Origin: Paenibacillus hexagrammi
GTDB lineage: Bacteria; Bacillota; Bacilli; Paenibacillales; NBRC-103111
Assembly: GCF_021513275.1 (NCBI RefSeq)
Contig: NZ_CP090978.1
Location: forward strand, 5,561,247 to 5,625,246
Direction: 5' to 3'
DNA: 64,000 nucleotides
This document shows, piece after piece, positions 44,839 through 54,144 of this stretch. Under the pieces are notes generated by a model. That model was not told the origin of the DNA. It saw only the letters and a program-made list of their open reading frames with translations, and did not search any database. A program made the translations under genes and the position numbers. Every line of letters starts with the position of its first letter. Position 1 is the stretch's first letter.

Positions 44839-46135
44839 TTCGGATGATGTACATAAGGAGCTGCAGTCCGGTCCGCTGAAGGTATCGGGATTTACCCCCG
44901 AGCTTGAGCGGAACATCGAAGCAGCCATTGACCGCAAAGAGCGGGCAAAGCCCCGCACCAAGCTGTTCCTGTTCATCGGCGGGCTAGGCGCGATTTCGGC
45001 GGCGGTTCTATTGTTCCCGTGGGGAATACTGAACACCAAGAGCGATGCCGCAGCCGCCACGCAGCTCGCTGCAAGTGAAGGCCCGCAGATCGTGACGCCC
45101 GCTCCCGTATCGATTAACTCCGCTTTACTGATAGGACTCCGCACAGAACAAAAGAGTACCGACAGCGTGAACCACGCAGGTCCGCTAACTTACAGTACCT
45201 ACAGAACCATGCTGATCGCTCCCGTGCGGGGGAAGCTGCGGAAAACCTCTGAGGGAAGCGGCATATTGATGCCTTACAAAATGAACTTCTGGAAGATCGA
45301 TTCGCTGGTACAGAAAACTGCCTCGGATGAAATTCATTATTTGTCTGCCCATCTGGCCGATCAACCCGTCAAACCGGAAACGTTCACGGATGATCCGGAG
45401 GAAAAGCTGAATCGGATTGAAACGCTGCTGTTTGCAGGCAACCAGTATCTATCTATCGCCGAGTCGGAGCAAGGCACCCACGGCAAACAGCCGTACCAAG
45501 CCAGCCGCATCTGGGTACGGACGCTGCCTCAACTGAAGGAAGGCCACACGCTGGAGTTTTACAAAAAACCGACGGACCCGAACCATGTAGCGGTCACAGA
45601 TGTCTATGACCCCAGCATTAGCGGTGTGCTGAACAATCTATCCGACCAGCATATTTCCAAGGACCAGCCCATGGAGATCAACGGACAGAGCTGGACTGTT
45701 GAACGAGCCCCCGGACGATGGGTCGGGAAGATCGCCCAGACACCTTTGGCCGACTCCACACTGCCCGATCAATACATCCTGCATGACTGGCCTCGCGATC
45801 TGCCGGATAAAGTGGTGAATCATGATGAACTGGCTTCAACCTGGATGGATATTAAAACCTCCTGGCCCAAAGCTACGGACGCCCTGACTTCCCCGCTGAA
45901 CGACATGATTGTGATCTTCGAGGAAGGGAAGCTGAAGTTTTACCCCTACGGGCAAGCGCCCAACAACGACCCTCAGCTGACCATAGACTTGAAGCCGAAT
46001 GAGAAGCTCGTAATGGCCCAGTGGGCTACCGATCATTACGTTCAGGAATGGATCGACAAGACAGCAGCTTATCTAGCCTATGCAAGCCCAGCAGAAACAG
46101 GCGGCTCCTATAACGAAGCCGGCCTGCCGAATTAA
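44825..46135 (+). CDS. single-pass membrane protein, predicted anti-sigma factor
   Basis: A 436-residue protein from GTG 44825 (NTPDSDDVHKELQSGPLKVS); GTG 44816 is also in frame. A cytosolic N-terminus of ~55 residues (FTPELERNIEAAIDRKERAK) is followed by one membrane helix (LFLFIGGLGAISAAVLLFPW) and a large extracytoplasmic domain of ~350 residues. The layout and the overlap with the ECF sigma gene suggest an anti-sigma factor (DUF4367/DUF4179-like), though no zinc-type ASD motif is present. Confidence 0.8.
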   Translation: MNTPDSDDVHKELQSGPLKVSGFTPELERNIEAAIDRKERAKPRTKLFLFIGGLGAISAAVLLFPWGILNTKSDAAAATQLAASEGPQIVTPAPVSINSALLIGLRTEQKSTDSVNHAGPLTYSTYRTMLIAPVRGKLRKTSEGSGILMPYKMNFWKIDSLVQKTASDEIHYLSAHLADQPVKPETFTDDPEEKLNRIETLLFAGNQYLSIAESEQGTHGKQPYQASRIWVRTLPQLKEGHTLEFYKKPTDPNHVAVTDVYDPSISGVLNNLSDQHISKDQPMEINGQSWTVERAPGRWVGKIAQTPLADSTLPDQYILHDWPRDLPDKVVNHDELASTWMDIKTSWPKATDALTSPLNDMIVIFEEGKLKFYPYGQAPNNDPQLTIDLKPNEKLVMAQWATDHYVQEWIDKTAAYLAYASPAETGGSYNEAGLPN

Positions 46136-46143
46136 GAACAATG

Positions 46144-46171
46144 AGCCCGCCATTCACACCGAAGGCGGGCT
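46144..46171. terminator. terminator between convergent genes
   Basis: AGCCCGCC and GGCGGGCT pair perfectly (8 bp) around 12 nt, followed by GTCTGTCTTTATG. Confidence 0.7.
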
Positions 46172-46198
46172 GTCTGTCTTTATGTATGGCTGAGACGG

Positions 46199-46729
46199 TT
46201 ACTGCCAGCCCATCCGGCTGCGCAGACTTGTCACATGGGCGATATGATGGTCGCCATGCCAGGCATATATCCCGATATTCCGATCCAAGGGGATCGTGCT
46301 GCCGGATTCAGGATGAATAAATGTCCGTGAGAGCTGCTCCCGGTGAAGAGATCGAAGCAATATGACCCAGCGTTCATGCAAAGCGTCCAGCAGCGCAAGC
46401 GAAAGCTCTAGCGGAGCATTCCGGCTGTCGCTGAGCTCCGCCCATCGATCCTCGTAATATGGTTTAATGACAGGCTGCTCTTCCGTTAAGGCCAGCTTAA
46501 AGCGCGTGTAGCTGTTGATATGACTGTCGGCGACATGATGAACCACCTGCCGAAGCGTCCAACCGCCCTCGCGATAGGGCGTGTCCAGCTGCTTGTCGGA
46601 CAAGCCTGCTACAGCTGCTCTTAATCTGACGGGAGCGGACTCGATGCGATAGATCCACACTTGCAACTGCTGCTCCGTTATCTCTCCGTCGTGTTCAAAT
46701 TCGCCGATTGGGTAACGTTGTTCATCCAT
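46199..46729 (-). CDS. DinB-superfamily protein, BstA/YfiT-like
   Basis: A 176-residue protein from ATG 46729 (GGGAGG upstream; MDEQRYPIGEFEHDGEI). DinB-fold metal ligands are visible in LRQVVHHVADSH and YAWHGDHHIAHV. The N-terminal RYPIG and full length match YfiT/BstA, a metal-dependent bacillithiol S-transferase. Function by family resemblance. Confidence 0.88.
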   Translation of the reverse strand: MDEQRYPIGEFEHDGEITEQQLQVWIYRIESAPVRLRAAVAGLSDKQLDTPYREGGWTLRQVVHHVADSHINSYTRFKLALTEEQPVIKPYYEDRWAELSDSRNAPLELSLALLDALHERWVILLRSLHREQLSRTFIHPESGSTIPLDRNIGIYAWHGDHHIAHVTSLRSRMGWQ

Positions 46730-46766
46730 GCCGCTTCCTCCCGGAATCATTTTTCAAATGAATCTT

Positions 46767-48263
46767 TCATTTGTTTGCGTTAGGTGCTTGCAAATCAATA
46801 AACAACTGAGCAAAGCGCGGGTCCCATTGCGTCCCTTTGCCTTCCTCCAGAATGGCGAGCGCCTTCGCGACCGGCATTCCCTTCCGGTATGGTCTGTCTG
46901 ACGTCATCGCGTCGTAGGCGTCCGCCACAGCAATAATCCGGCCCAGCAGCGGTATGCCCTCTCCGCTTAGGCCATCCGGGTAGCCTTTCCCGTCAAAACG
47001 CTCATGATGAGAGCGTACCCCCGGGAGCAAAGGAGCCATGGCCTCAGCCGGCTCAATCTGCTTCAGGATGCTCTCACCGAGCACCGGATGGAGCTTGATT
47101 TGTTCAAACTCCTCGTCTGTCAGCTTGCTTTCCTTCAGCAGGACGGCATCTCTTACACCGATTTTACCGATATCGTGCAGCAGTGCGGTCTTGTTCAGCA
47201 AGTCCAGCTGGTGTTCATTAAAGCCTACCGCCGTGCCGATCATCAACGAGTATTCGGCGACGCGCTGCGAATGACCGGCCGTGTAGGCATCCCGCGCATC
47301 CAAGGCTGCCGCTAAGGTTGCATAGTAGCTTTGCAGAAGCTGACTATTCATTTTCTCCCGCTGCGAAAGTCCCTTCACCATATGATTAAATCCGGCAACG
47401 AGACGGGAGAATTCATCCGAGTATAAATCAGTTGCCCGGACCTGCAAATCGCCGTCCTGCACTTCTTTCATTGCTCCGTACAGATCGCGGATCGGCTGCT
47501 GCACATCACGGGATAACAGCCAGGCACCTAACGACGAAAAGGCGATGCCCATGACCAGGATAATCAAGGTCCATTTCCAGAATTCCATCGACAGCTCCGA
47601 TGAGCTGATAATCAAACGAAGCTGCGTTGCCCAACTGAATAAGAACAAGGGAAACGTACCGATCATGAAGGCGCTTAGCTGGAATTTACGCTGAATGGAA
47701 ACGATAACCCTCCCATCAAGCGATACGTCCTCTCCGTAGCAGCGCTGCCCCAGCTCCCTAGCGTACAACAGAATGGGGCGTATCGCCTGCACGGTAAGAA
47801 AGAACTCGATCAAGGCATGCATGCTGGCGATCAGCACCGCCCCGATTCCGGCAAAGATGATGAAATACATAGGCATGGTAAGCCAGCCCAAATGAATGGC
47901 GGTTCCTGCCATAATCACGGCGGGTATGGACAAGCCGAGAAAGTGCGGACCAAGAATTCGTTTTACGGATAAGGACGGAAAGCGGTGGATCTGCAGGTAC
48001 GCCTCTCGAATGACGGCGAGATCCGGCTTTTCTATGTCAAACATTTTACGAATAGGAGCGATATGCCGTTTAAATAGGAGCCCCTCTGCAACCATCATAA
48101 TAATTAATGAAAGAAACATAATGATGAAAATCCGCTGAAACTCTGTCGCGGTGAGATTGAGTGTCGAAGTAATGATGACACCTCCCACACCGATAACGGC
48201 AATCGAGGATCCAAGGATATAATTGCGCACTAGATGTTTTAGAAAGCTTCGATAGACTGGCAT
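46767..48263 (-). CDS. membrane HD-GYP c-di-GMP phosphodiesterase
   Basis: A 498-residue protein. About six N-terminal membrane helices lead into HAMP (residues ~255-310, VQQPIRDLYGAMKEVQDGDL). An HD-GYP domain follows with YTAGHSQRVAEYSL, LLHDIGKIG and SHHERFDGKGYPDGL (both HD and GYP motifs intact). It should hydrolyse cyclic di-GMP. It is a single gene; the PilZ protein at 38301 is a possible receptor of the same signal. Confidence 0.93.
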   Translation of the reverse strand: MPVYRSFLKHLVRNYILGSSIAVIGVGGVIITSTLNLTATEFQRIFIIMFLSLIIMMVAEGLLFKRHIAPIRKMFDIEKPDLAVIREAYLQIHRFPSLSVKRILGPHFLGLSIPAVIMAGTAIHLGWLTMPMYFIIFAGIGAVLIASMHALIEFFLTVQAIRPILLYARELGQRCYGEDVSLDGRVIVSIQRKFQLSAFMIGTFPLFLFSWATQLRLIISSSELSMEFWKWTLIILVMGIAFSSLGAWLLSRDVQQPIRDLYGAMKEVQDGDLQVRATDLYSDEFSRLVAGFNHMVKGLSQREKMNSQLLQSYYATLAAALDARDAYTAGHSQRVAEYSLMIGTAVGFNEHQLDLLNKTALLHDIGKIGVRDAVLLKESKLTDEEFEQIKLHPVLGESILKQIEPAEAMAPLLPGVRSHHERFDGKGYPDGLSGEGIPLLGRIIAVADAYDAMTSDRPYRKGMPVAKALAILEEGKGTQWDPRFAQLFIDLQAPNANK

Positions 48264-48388
48264 CCTTTATTTGATCCCCATTTCTCTTATTCCTTGGCAG
48301 CTTAAAAGATGACTCCCATTTTTCTTCATTGTATATGAATTCGGCAAATTTCGCTCCATTTCTTAGCCAATCTTGATTGAAATAATTG

Positions 48389-48805
48389 TTAACGGGTAAA
48401 CCAACGCTTCACGGCATCCCCTATGTAGGCACCTAACATATTCAGTATGAGATCGTCTACGTCAAAGCTTCCCCGCTTTGTTACTAGCTGCAGCAGCTCG
48501 AGCAGCAGAAGTCCTGCCATGATGCAGATCAGCACCCTCGCACGCTTCCACCTCGTCAAATAGGCGATTCCCCATCCGAATGGGGCAAACACACCAATAT
48601 TGCCCACCATATTCATCACCCATGTTTGCAGCGAATAGTGCTTAAAATGGACGATATAGCTTCCTATCGTTTCAAAGGGAATTAGATTATAGTGATAGGT
48701 TTGGAAGGCTGCCTGGCTTCGTCCAAAGCCGAAAAACATCCAATAGAGCAAGCAGCAGGTGTAGGCTAGGAGCCCCAATTGAACCATTCTGCGCAGCAGC
48801 ATCAC
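48389..48805 (-). CDS. VanZ-family membrane protein
   Basis: A 138-residue protein with four hydrophobic helices and the VanZ-like motifs YNLIPFETI, NMVGNIGVFAPFGWG and SFDVDDLILNMLGAYIG. Such proteins influence resistance to glycopeptides or other surface stress. Start ATG. Confidence 0.9.
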   Translation of the reverse strand: MMLLRRMVQLGLLAYTCCLLYWMFFGFGRSQAAFQTYHYNLIPFETIGSYIVHFKHYSLQTWVMNMVGNIGVFAPFGWGIAYLTRWKRARVLICIMAGLLLLELLQLVTKRGSFDVDDLILNMLGAYIGDAVKRWFTR

Positions 48806-49058
48806 TTGTTCCTCCTCCCATCCGCACGGTTGTAAAAGGACGCCTCCACTTCTATATCGATTGCTTGATGGATAAGATGTATCGTCACTTCATTATAGCC
48901 TCCTTATGTAACTCTATCATACGGATCACTGCTGTCTGGCTGTCTGCTTTCCGAGTTTATCGAGAAAAATCGCATCCTTCTGCCTATTCTCGCGTATAAT
49001 CTATCAGACACCGAGCACTACCTAAGATTCTATTATATACAAGGGAGAAGATTACAGC

Positions 49059-50691
49059 ATGCACAAAAACCGCCTGAAGTGGCTGATTTCCGCCACACTC
49101 GTCCTATTGCTCATTGCTTTAACAGGTTGTCAGGCCGTACAAGGCCTGGATTTCGGCAAAGCACTCCAAAACAATGCCGACATTCAATCGTCGGAATCCA
49201 AAGGAACGCTGGGGCTGGAGCTAAACATTAGCGACCCCGACCTGGCTTCCCCCAAGACCGAGCTATCAATGAAGCTCTGAAAAACTCAAAGCTCACTATT
49301 ACTAGCGCTAAAATGCAGGATAAAGAGCATGCTTCTATCGATGCAGCGCTGACCGTTGCGAGAGGGACCATTCCTTTCAAAATTGCCGTAGACGGCTCCA
49401 TAATGACTATTCAAATTGAGGGCGGCAAGAAGCCAATCGTCTTTGATCAAATGGCCATGACAGCGAATGGACAGCCTACGACCTTATCTAAAGAAGTGCA
49501 AGAGCAAGTAAGAAAGAGTGCAGAGAAGCTGCAGCCCGTGCTGTTGAAATTCTTTTTCTCCAATGCTCCGAATCCGAAAAAAGTATCCGTATCCTCTGTA
49601 TCCGAGAAGGTGAACAACGAGACGCTGAATTTGCAAAAGGCTCATATAGAGCTAAGCGGCAGCGAGTTGACGGAACTGCTGAAATTGTTCCTGACCAGCG
49701 TACTGGCCGACGAAGAAGGCTTGAAAGAGCTATTGGGCCAAGTCTATGACGTAGCTGTACCTATCATCAAAGAGCAGATGAAAGCTTCTCAGGAACAAAT
49801 GAAGAAGGATTACCCTGACCTGGAAACGGATAGCCCCACAGGCGCGATGCCAAATCTTGTAACAGCTTATTTAGACAATAAAACACTAGCCGTTGAGTTT
49901 GCCTACACGACCATCCATGAGTATTTGAAAAAAGCCGTGGAGGACTTCGACAAAACGATAGCAGACAGTCTTGCTTCCTCCAATGACGGTGCACAGGCAG
50001 ATGCTATGTTTAGCGACCAACTGACCTTCAAGGCCGATTATCTCATTGACCAAGATCAGTTCGTGCGCAAGCAGCAATTCGAGCTGACGATCCTATTGTA
50101 GATTCCGATGATGGCGTATCGTCCGTCAAACTGACAGGCGCCTTTGAATATTGGAATATCAATAAACCGGTTACTGCCGATACCATCGATACGTCCAAAG
50201 GCGCTCTGACAGTTGACTCGGAGAATTCCAGCAGCTTCGCGCTGCTCCATAATTTTGAGTCCAGCTCTTCGTTCTATAAGTTTTTGAAGGAAGATCTACG
50301 TGTTACCCACAAAGAGATGAACTTTATTGTGGAGGATGAGCAGGCTGCCGAAGAGGACCTGTACAGCTTCTCTCAAACACAGCCTTATATCAACACCGAT
50401 GAGGTTACCATGGTTCCGGTTCGATTCCTCTCAGAAGAGTTTGGCGCAGACGTGAAATGGAACGAGGGGCTCCAGCAGGTGACGATTACGGACGGATTAT
50501 CCGGCAAGGTCATCGTCATGACGCTAGATCAACATACAGCCACGGTAGACGGCAGAAGCATCGAACTGCAGAGCGCGCCTACCCTAAAACACGGCTCCAC
50601 TTACGTGCCGATTCGCTTCATCGCTGAACAGCTTGGAGCGACGATCACCTTCGATGACGAGACTCATGTGGTGACCATTACCAGAGAGTAG
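49059..50691 (+). CDS. lipoprotein with C-terminal copper-amine-oxidase-N (stalk) domain; two frameshifts
   Basis: Three open frames line up as one protein of ~543 residues. Part 1: signal peptide with lipobox ALTGC (MHKNRLKWLISATLVLLLIA), to the C5 run 49249-49253. Part 2: ALKNSKLTITSAKMQDKEHA to the FELTI region near 50090. Part 3: PIVDSDDGVSSVKLTGAF to the end, closing with a Copper_amine_oxidN-type stalk domain (VTMVPVRFLSEEFGADVKW, TYVPIRFIAEQLGA). Each break needs one extra base. Either a true pseudogene or base undercalls. Likely a wall/surface-attached protein. Confidence 0.75.
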
Positions 50692-50912
50692 TCCAGCAAC
50701 AGCCACTCGGAGAACAGCTACTGAAGCTCGTAACGTACTATCTCCAGCTTTAACACACTCTGACCAAAGCGACAAATCCGCTTTGGTCTTTTCTTTTGCA
50801 ATTTTATTCCATGGGGATGGGCTCATGTCTATACCGCAACCGCCCGGATGAATAGGCTGATAACGAAAGCAATCAAACAGTCCTCTGTTCGAGTGATAAA
50901 GGAGCGAATCAC

Positions 50913-51239
50913 ATGTATACAAACCCATCCCATCATCACGGTTCCCACGTTATCTATCAAGCCGATCCGTCATGGATGCCTGCATTAAAGCAAAAGCGTG
51001 AGGCATTGCTGAGCGCCTTAAAACCCCACGTTGGCCGCACCATCCGCGTTCAGACATTAGACGGCCACACTTACGAGGGCGTATTGGTCAATGTAGACGG
51101 GCACCATGCCTATATTCAAGTGAATACGCATGGACACCACCCGCACCAAGGAACGCATCGCGGATTTTACGGTCCGTCTTCTCAACAGATCTTGACGCTG
51201 GTTCTTTACGAGCTGCTGGTCATCCTGCTGCTTGCTTAG
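50913..51239 (+). CDS. small LSM/YuzF-like protein, His-rich
   Basis: A 108-residue protein. The core GRTIRVQTLDGHTYEGVLVN and VDGHHAYIQV resembles Sm-like beta-barrels of the YuzF type. His-rich stretches flank it (NPSHHHGSH, THGHHPHQGTH) and a hydrophobic C-terminal helix (ILTLVLYELLVILLLA) suggests membrane or coat attachment. Function unknown. ATG with AAGGAG upstream. Confidence 0.75.
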   Translation: MYTNPSHHHGSHVIYQADPSWMPALKQKREALLSALKPHVGRTIRVQTLDGHTYEGVLVNVDGHHAYIQVNTHGHHPHQGTHRGFYGPSSQQILTLVLYELLVILLLA

Positions 51240-51555
51240 ACCTTAGGCCGTTACTCCCCGTCTCCCCTGCGGCAGCTTCCTACTTGCCAGTGCACCCCCA
51301 GCACTTTGACATTGTAGAACGGGACGTTGAATGGTCTACCTTACTATCTTGGCGAAGCAGGTTGCCGCCTCAGCCCTTCTAGGTTATAGCATGCAGCCGG
51401 TTCCTACGTATGCGAGGGCAATTCCGTGTTAGGAACATTTCTAACACGGAATTGCCCTTTTTTTCAGCACAAAAAGCATCCTTTACGGGATGCCAATGCG
51501 CAGATGCAGCAGAGGCTCTTGCCAGCTTCAGCCGCTTTTATCTACGTTCAATCCG
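51240..51555. other. gene-free stretch ending in a strong terminator
   Basis: No coding region is supported. The right half holds the terminator at 51416-51464, ~180 nt after the previous stop codon. A TTGACA at about 51307 lacks a matching -10 box, so a small-RNA promoter is not shown. Confidence 0.5.
51416..51464 (+). terminator. 17-bp perfect Rho-independent terminator
   Basis: GGGCAATTCCGTGTTAG (51416-51432) pairs perfectly with CTAACACGGAATTGCCC (51441-51457), 8-nt loop, then seven T residues. Confidence 0.95.
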
Positions 51556-52026
51556 CTAACTTAACAGCTTCTTCGAGCAGTGCCTGCTGAGGAAACGTAC
51601 CATGTCTCCGCGGCTGATTACTCCCGCCAGATAGCCTCCATTTTTCTCCACAACAACCTTCTTTAAATGCCTTCTCCCTAGTATGGTCGCCACATCCTCC
51701 AGCTCGGTGTTAACGTTAACCGTAACCACCTTGGTTTTGGCAAATTCCATCACACACAAATCCAGAATCTCGTGATACTTCTCTTCCAAGGTCTGAGTGT
51801 CCAGCCAGGCCGAAGTGTAAAAAGGCGAGGCAATGAACACTTTGCTCTGCGTGCTGACCGCTCGCATAATATCACCATCGCTAATGTAGCCTTTGATTTG
51901 ATTGGCATGGTCGACAATCGGCACACCGCCGATGCGCTGATTCACGAACTTTTCCAGCACCGTCCGAATTGTATCCGTTTCCAAAGCTTTCACCACTGGA
52001 GTGATCATAATGTCCGAGGCTTTCAT
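51556..52026 (-). CDS. CBS-domain-pair protein
   Basis: A 156-residue protein made of two CBS domains (MKASDIMITPVVKALETDTI, RIGGVPIVDHANQIKGYISD, GDIMRAV; then VVTVNVNTELEDVATILGRR, LAGVISRGDMVRFL). It probably senses adenosyl nucleotides. No fused effector domain. Confidence 0.92.
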   Translation of the reverse strand: MKASDIMITPVVKALETDTIRTVLEKFVNQRIGGVPIVDHANQIKGYISDGDIMRAVSTQSKVFIASPFYTSAWLDTQTLEEKYHEILDLCVMEFAKTKVVTVNVNTELEDVATILGRRHLKKVVVEKNGGYLAGVISRGDMVRFLSRHCSKKLLS

Positions 52027-52195
52027 AACTCACCAACCTCCCCCGTCCCGCGTGCATGTATGAATACTTAAATTGTAAGATAATTCCCAAAGTTCAGTCA
52101 ATGGTTGCATTTTCCACTTGCGGCCTATTTTATTGGGAGCCGAGGAATATCTTCTCAAACAAATGGATATATTAACAAAGCTGTGTTATAAGCAG

Positions 52196-52212
52196 GTGCG
52201 ATTCATTCGCAC
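52196..52212 (+). promoter_or_regulatory. palindrome in the csp leader
   Basis: GTGCGA-TTCAT-TCGCAC, a 6-bp inverted repeat with a 5-nt loop, lies 26 bp before the cold-shock start codon in the untranslated leader. It could contribute to cold-responsive folding. Confidence 0.4.
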
Positions 52213-52237
52213 AAATTATTGTTGGAGGTTTTTGTAG

Positions 52238-52438
52238 ATGGAAACAGGTACAGTGAAATGGTTTAATGCAGAAAAAGGCTTTGGATTTATTGAAGTGGAA
52301 GGCGGTAAGGATGTGTTTGTTCACTTTAGCGCCATTACGGGCGAAGGCTTCAAGAGCTTAGATGAGGGCGAACGCGTGCAATTCGATATCGTTCAGGGCA
52401 ACCGCGGACCACAAGCCGAGAATGTAGTAAAGCTGTAG
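52238..52438 (+). CDS. CspA-family cold-shock protein
   Basis: A 66-residue single cold-shock domain with RNP1 ([10 protein letters not shown]) and RNP2 (VFVHFSAI) intact and the ending [10 protein letters not shown]. It binds single-stranded nucleic acid. TTGGAGG ribosome site. Upstream of ydjO, as is usual in Bacillales. Confidence 0.97.
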   Translation: METGTVKWFNAEKGFGFIEVEGGKDVFVHFSAITGEGFKSLDEGERVQFDIVQGNRGPQAENVVKL

Positions 52439-52559
52439 TCCTCCTTACATACATGACGGAGAACGAAAGTTCGGACATGCCCAAGTAGGGGACTGTACGG
52501 GCCAATATTCGCATTTCGAGTTTCAAACTGCTTGCGTGCCTAAAAAAGGAGGAGTTAGT

Positions 52560-52760
52560 TTGTATTTTTCGAAAAAAACGATCGAACCCGTTCCAGAGGA
52601 AGAAACAGCAGTCTGGACCTGCAGCACCGAGCAATGCTCTTGCTGGATGAGGGACAACTTCTCTTTCGACGAAAGCCCGGTATGTCCAATCTGCAGCGCA
52701 ACCATGGTGAAAGACACCCGACTGCTCCCAGCCTTGTCTAACACAAGCGGCAGAAGGTAA
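52560..52760 (+). CDS. ydjO: cold-inducible YdjO-family protein
   Basis: A 66-residue protein starting at TTG 52560 (AGGAGG at 52548-52553). It reads YFSKKTIEPVPEEETAVWTC and ends near LLPALS. Four Cys in two pairs (WTCSTEQCSCW and PVCPICSATM) form a likely zinc site, and CWMRDNFSF is the YdjO signature. Confidence 0.88.
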   Translation: MYFSKKTIEPVPEEETAVWTCSTEQCSCWMRDNFSFDESPVCPICSATMVKDTRLLPALSNTSGRR

Positions 52761-52766
52761 GTAAAG

Positions 52767-52805
52767 AAGCACGGCTCCCGACTACGAGGGGAGCCGTGCT
52801 TTTTT
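52767..52805 (+). terminator. strong terminator after ydjO
   Basis: AAGCACGGCTCCC (52767-52779) and GGGAGCCGTGCTT (52789-52801) pair over 13 bp, then a T-run. Confidence 0.95.
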
Positions 52806-52819
52806 ATGTTGATACAGCT

Positions 52820-52851
52820 GCACGGCTCCGATGAGGGAGTCGTGCTTTTTT
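52820..52851 (+). terminator. second, near-duplicate terminator
   Basis: GCACGGCTCC and GGAGTCGTGC pair (one G-T), followed by six T residues. Its stem closely matches the preceding terminator, so it looks like a tandem copy. Confidence 0.8.
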
Positions 52852-52960
52852 GCTATGTGCGGCGTTCTCTACTTAAAGCGTGAGACCTTGCTTTTTTGCT
52901 GTGCATGGCCCTCTACGCATTATGGGAAAACGTTCTTTTGTGCTGTGAGCGGTCTTCTAC
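52843..52960. repeat. three degenerate ~45-bp repeats
   Basis: Units beginning near 52843, 52889 and 52933 share the pattern TGCTTTTTTGCTRTG, then GG(C/T)...TCTCTAC or CTTCTAC. They follow the duplicated terminator and end in the 3' end of dgoD. Confidence 0.5.
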
Positions 52961-54105
52961 CACTCCGCCACAGTACCGTCTGCCTGGCGCCAGATCGGGT
53001 TCTTCCAGTTATGGCCGATCGCGGCCATTTCCCGCACCTTGGCTTCGTTCACTTCGATGCCGAGCCCCGGAGCTGTCAGGTTGCGGACGAAACCGTCCTC
53101 GTATTGAAAGACGGACGGATCAACCAGGTAGTCCAGCAAGTCACTGCCTTGGTTATAGTGAATGCCTAGACTTTGCTCTTGAATGAAGGCATTCGGCGAG
53201 CACGTATCAAGCTGCAGGCAAGACGCTAGCGCAATCGGCCCCAGCGGGCAGTGCGGCGCTACAGCGATATCATACGCCTCGGCCATGGCCGCGATTTTTC
53301 GCGTTTCGAGGATGCCTCCCGCATGGGAGAGGTCCGGCTGGATGATGTCTACAATGCCTTCAGCCAGCAGCTCTTTGAAGCCCCAGCGTGTATACATGCG
53401 CTCGCCTGTGGCGATCGGACAGGATGTGTAGCGCGCGATCTCTTTCAGCGCTTCATTGTTCTCCGGCAGCACCGGCTCCTCGATGAACATCGGCCGGTAC
53501 GGCTCCAGTTCCTTGGCGAGAATCTTCGCCATGGACTTATGAACGCGGCCGTGGAAATCGATGCCGATGCCCACTTCTTTGCCGACGGCTTCGCGCACGG
53601 CGGCGATCCGCTCGATCGCGGCTTCGACCTTGCCGATCGAGTCGATGTAGTGCATCTCCTCGGTGGCGTTCATCTTCACCGCCGTGAAGCCTGCGGCCAC
53701 CTGCTGCTTGGCCGCTTGCCCGACATCGCTCGGACGGTCGCCGCCGATCCAGGAGTACACCCGCGTCCGGTCGCGGCAGGCTCCGCCCAGCAGATCATAC
53801 ACGGGCGCGCCATAGAACTTGCCCTTAATGTCCCAGAGCGCCTGCTCAATGCCGGAGATCGCGCTGCTCAGAATCGGTCCGCCGCGATAGAAGCCGCCGC
53901 GGTACAGCACCTGGAACAGATCCTCGATCCGCATCGGATCCGTACCAATGATATGCTCGCTCATCTCCCTGACAGCGGCAGCTACCGTGTCTGCTTTCCC
54001 TTCTACAACGGGCTCTCCCCAGCCGGAGATGCCTTCATCGGTTTCCACTTTCAAGAAGAGCCATCTTGGCGGTACTTTGAACAATTCGAGTTTGGTAATT
54101 TTCAT
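52957..54105 (-). CDS. dgoD: D-galactonate dehydratase (enolase superfamily)
   Basis: A 382-residue protein converting D-galactonate to 2-keto-3-deoxygalactonate. Motifs: [41 protein letters not shown], metal ligands in [10 protein letters not shown] and [33 protein letters not shown] and the catalytic His in [13 protein letters not shown]. The match to DgoD is near full length. It is the last gene of the operon, 39 bp after the aldolase gene. Confidence 0.94.
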   Translation of the reverse strand: MKITKLELFKVPPRWLFLKVETDEGISGWGEPVVEGKADTVAAAVREMSEHIIGTDPMRIEDLFQVLYRGGFYRGGPILSSAISGIEQALWDIKGKFYGAPVYDLLGGACRDRTRVYSWIGGDRPSDVGQAAKQQVAAGFTAVKMNATEEMHYIDSIGKVEAAIERIAAVREAVGKEVGIGIDFHGRVHKSMAKILAKELEPYRPMFIEEPVLPENNEALKEIARYTSCPIATGERMYTRWGFKELLAEGIVDIIQPDLSHAGGILETRKIAAMAEAYDIAVAPHCPLGPIALASCLQLDTCSPNAFIQEQSLGIHYNQGSDLLDYLVDPSVFQYEDGFVRNLTAPGLGIEVNEAKVREMAAIGHNWKNPIWRQADGTVAEW

Positions 54106-54144
54106 TTCAAGTTCCCCTTCCCATGCTGCATGTGTTGTTCTATC

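Noticed and set aside
44569..45144. Minus-strand ORF of 191 residues across the ECF sigma and its partner
   Set aside because: No ribosome site or recognisable domain; both plus-strand genes overlapping it are well supported.
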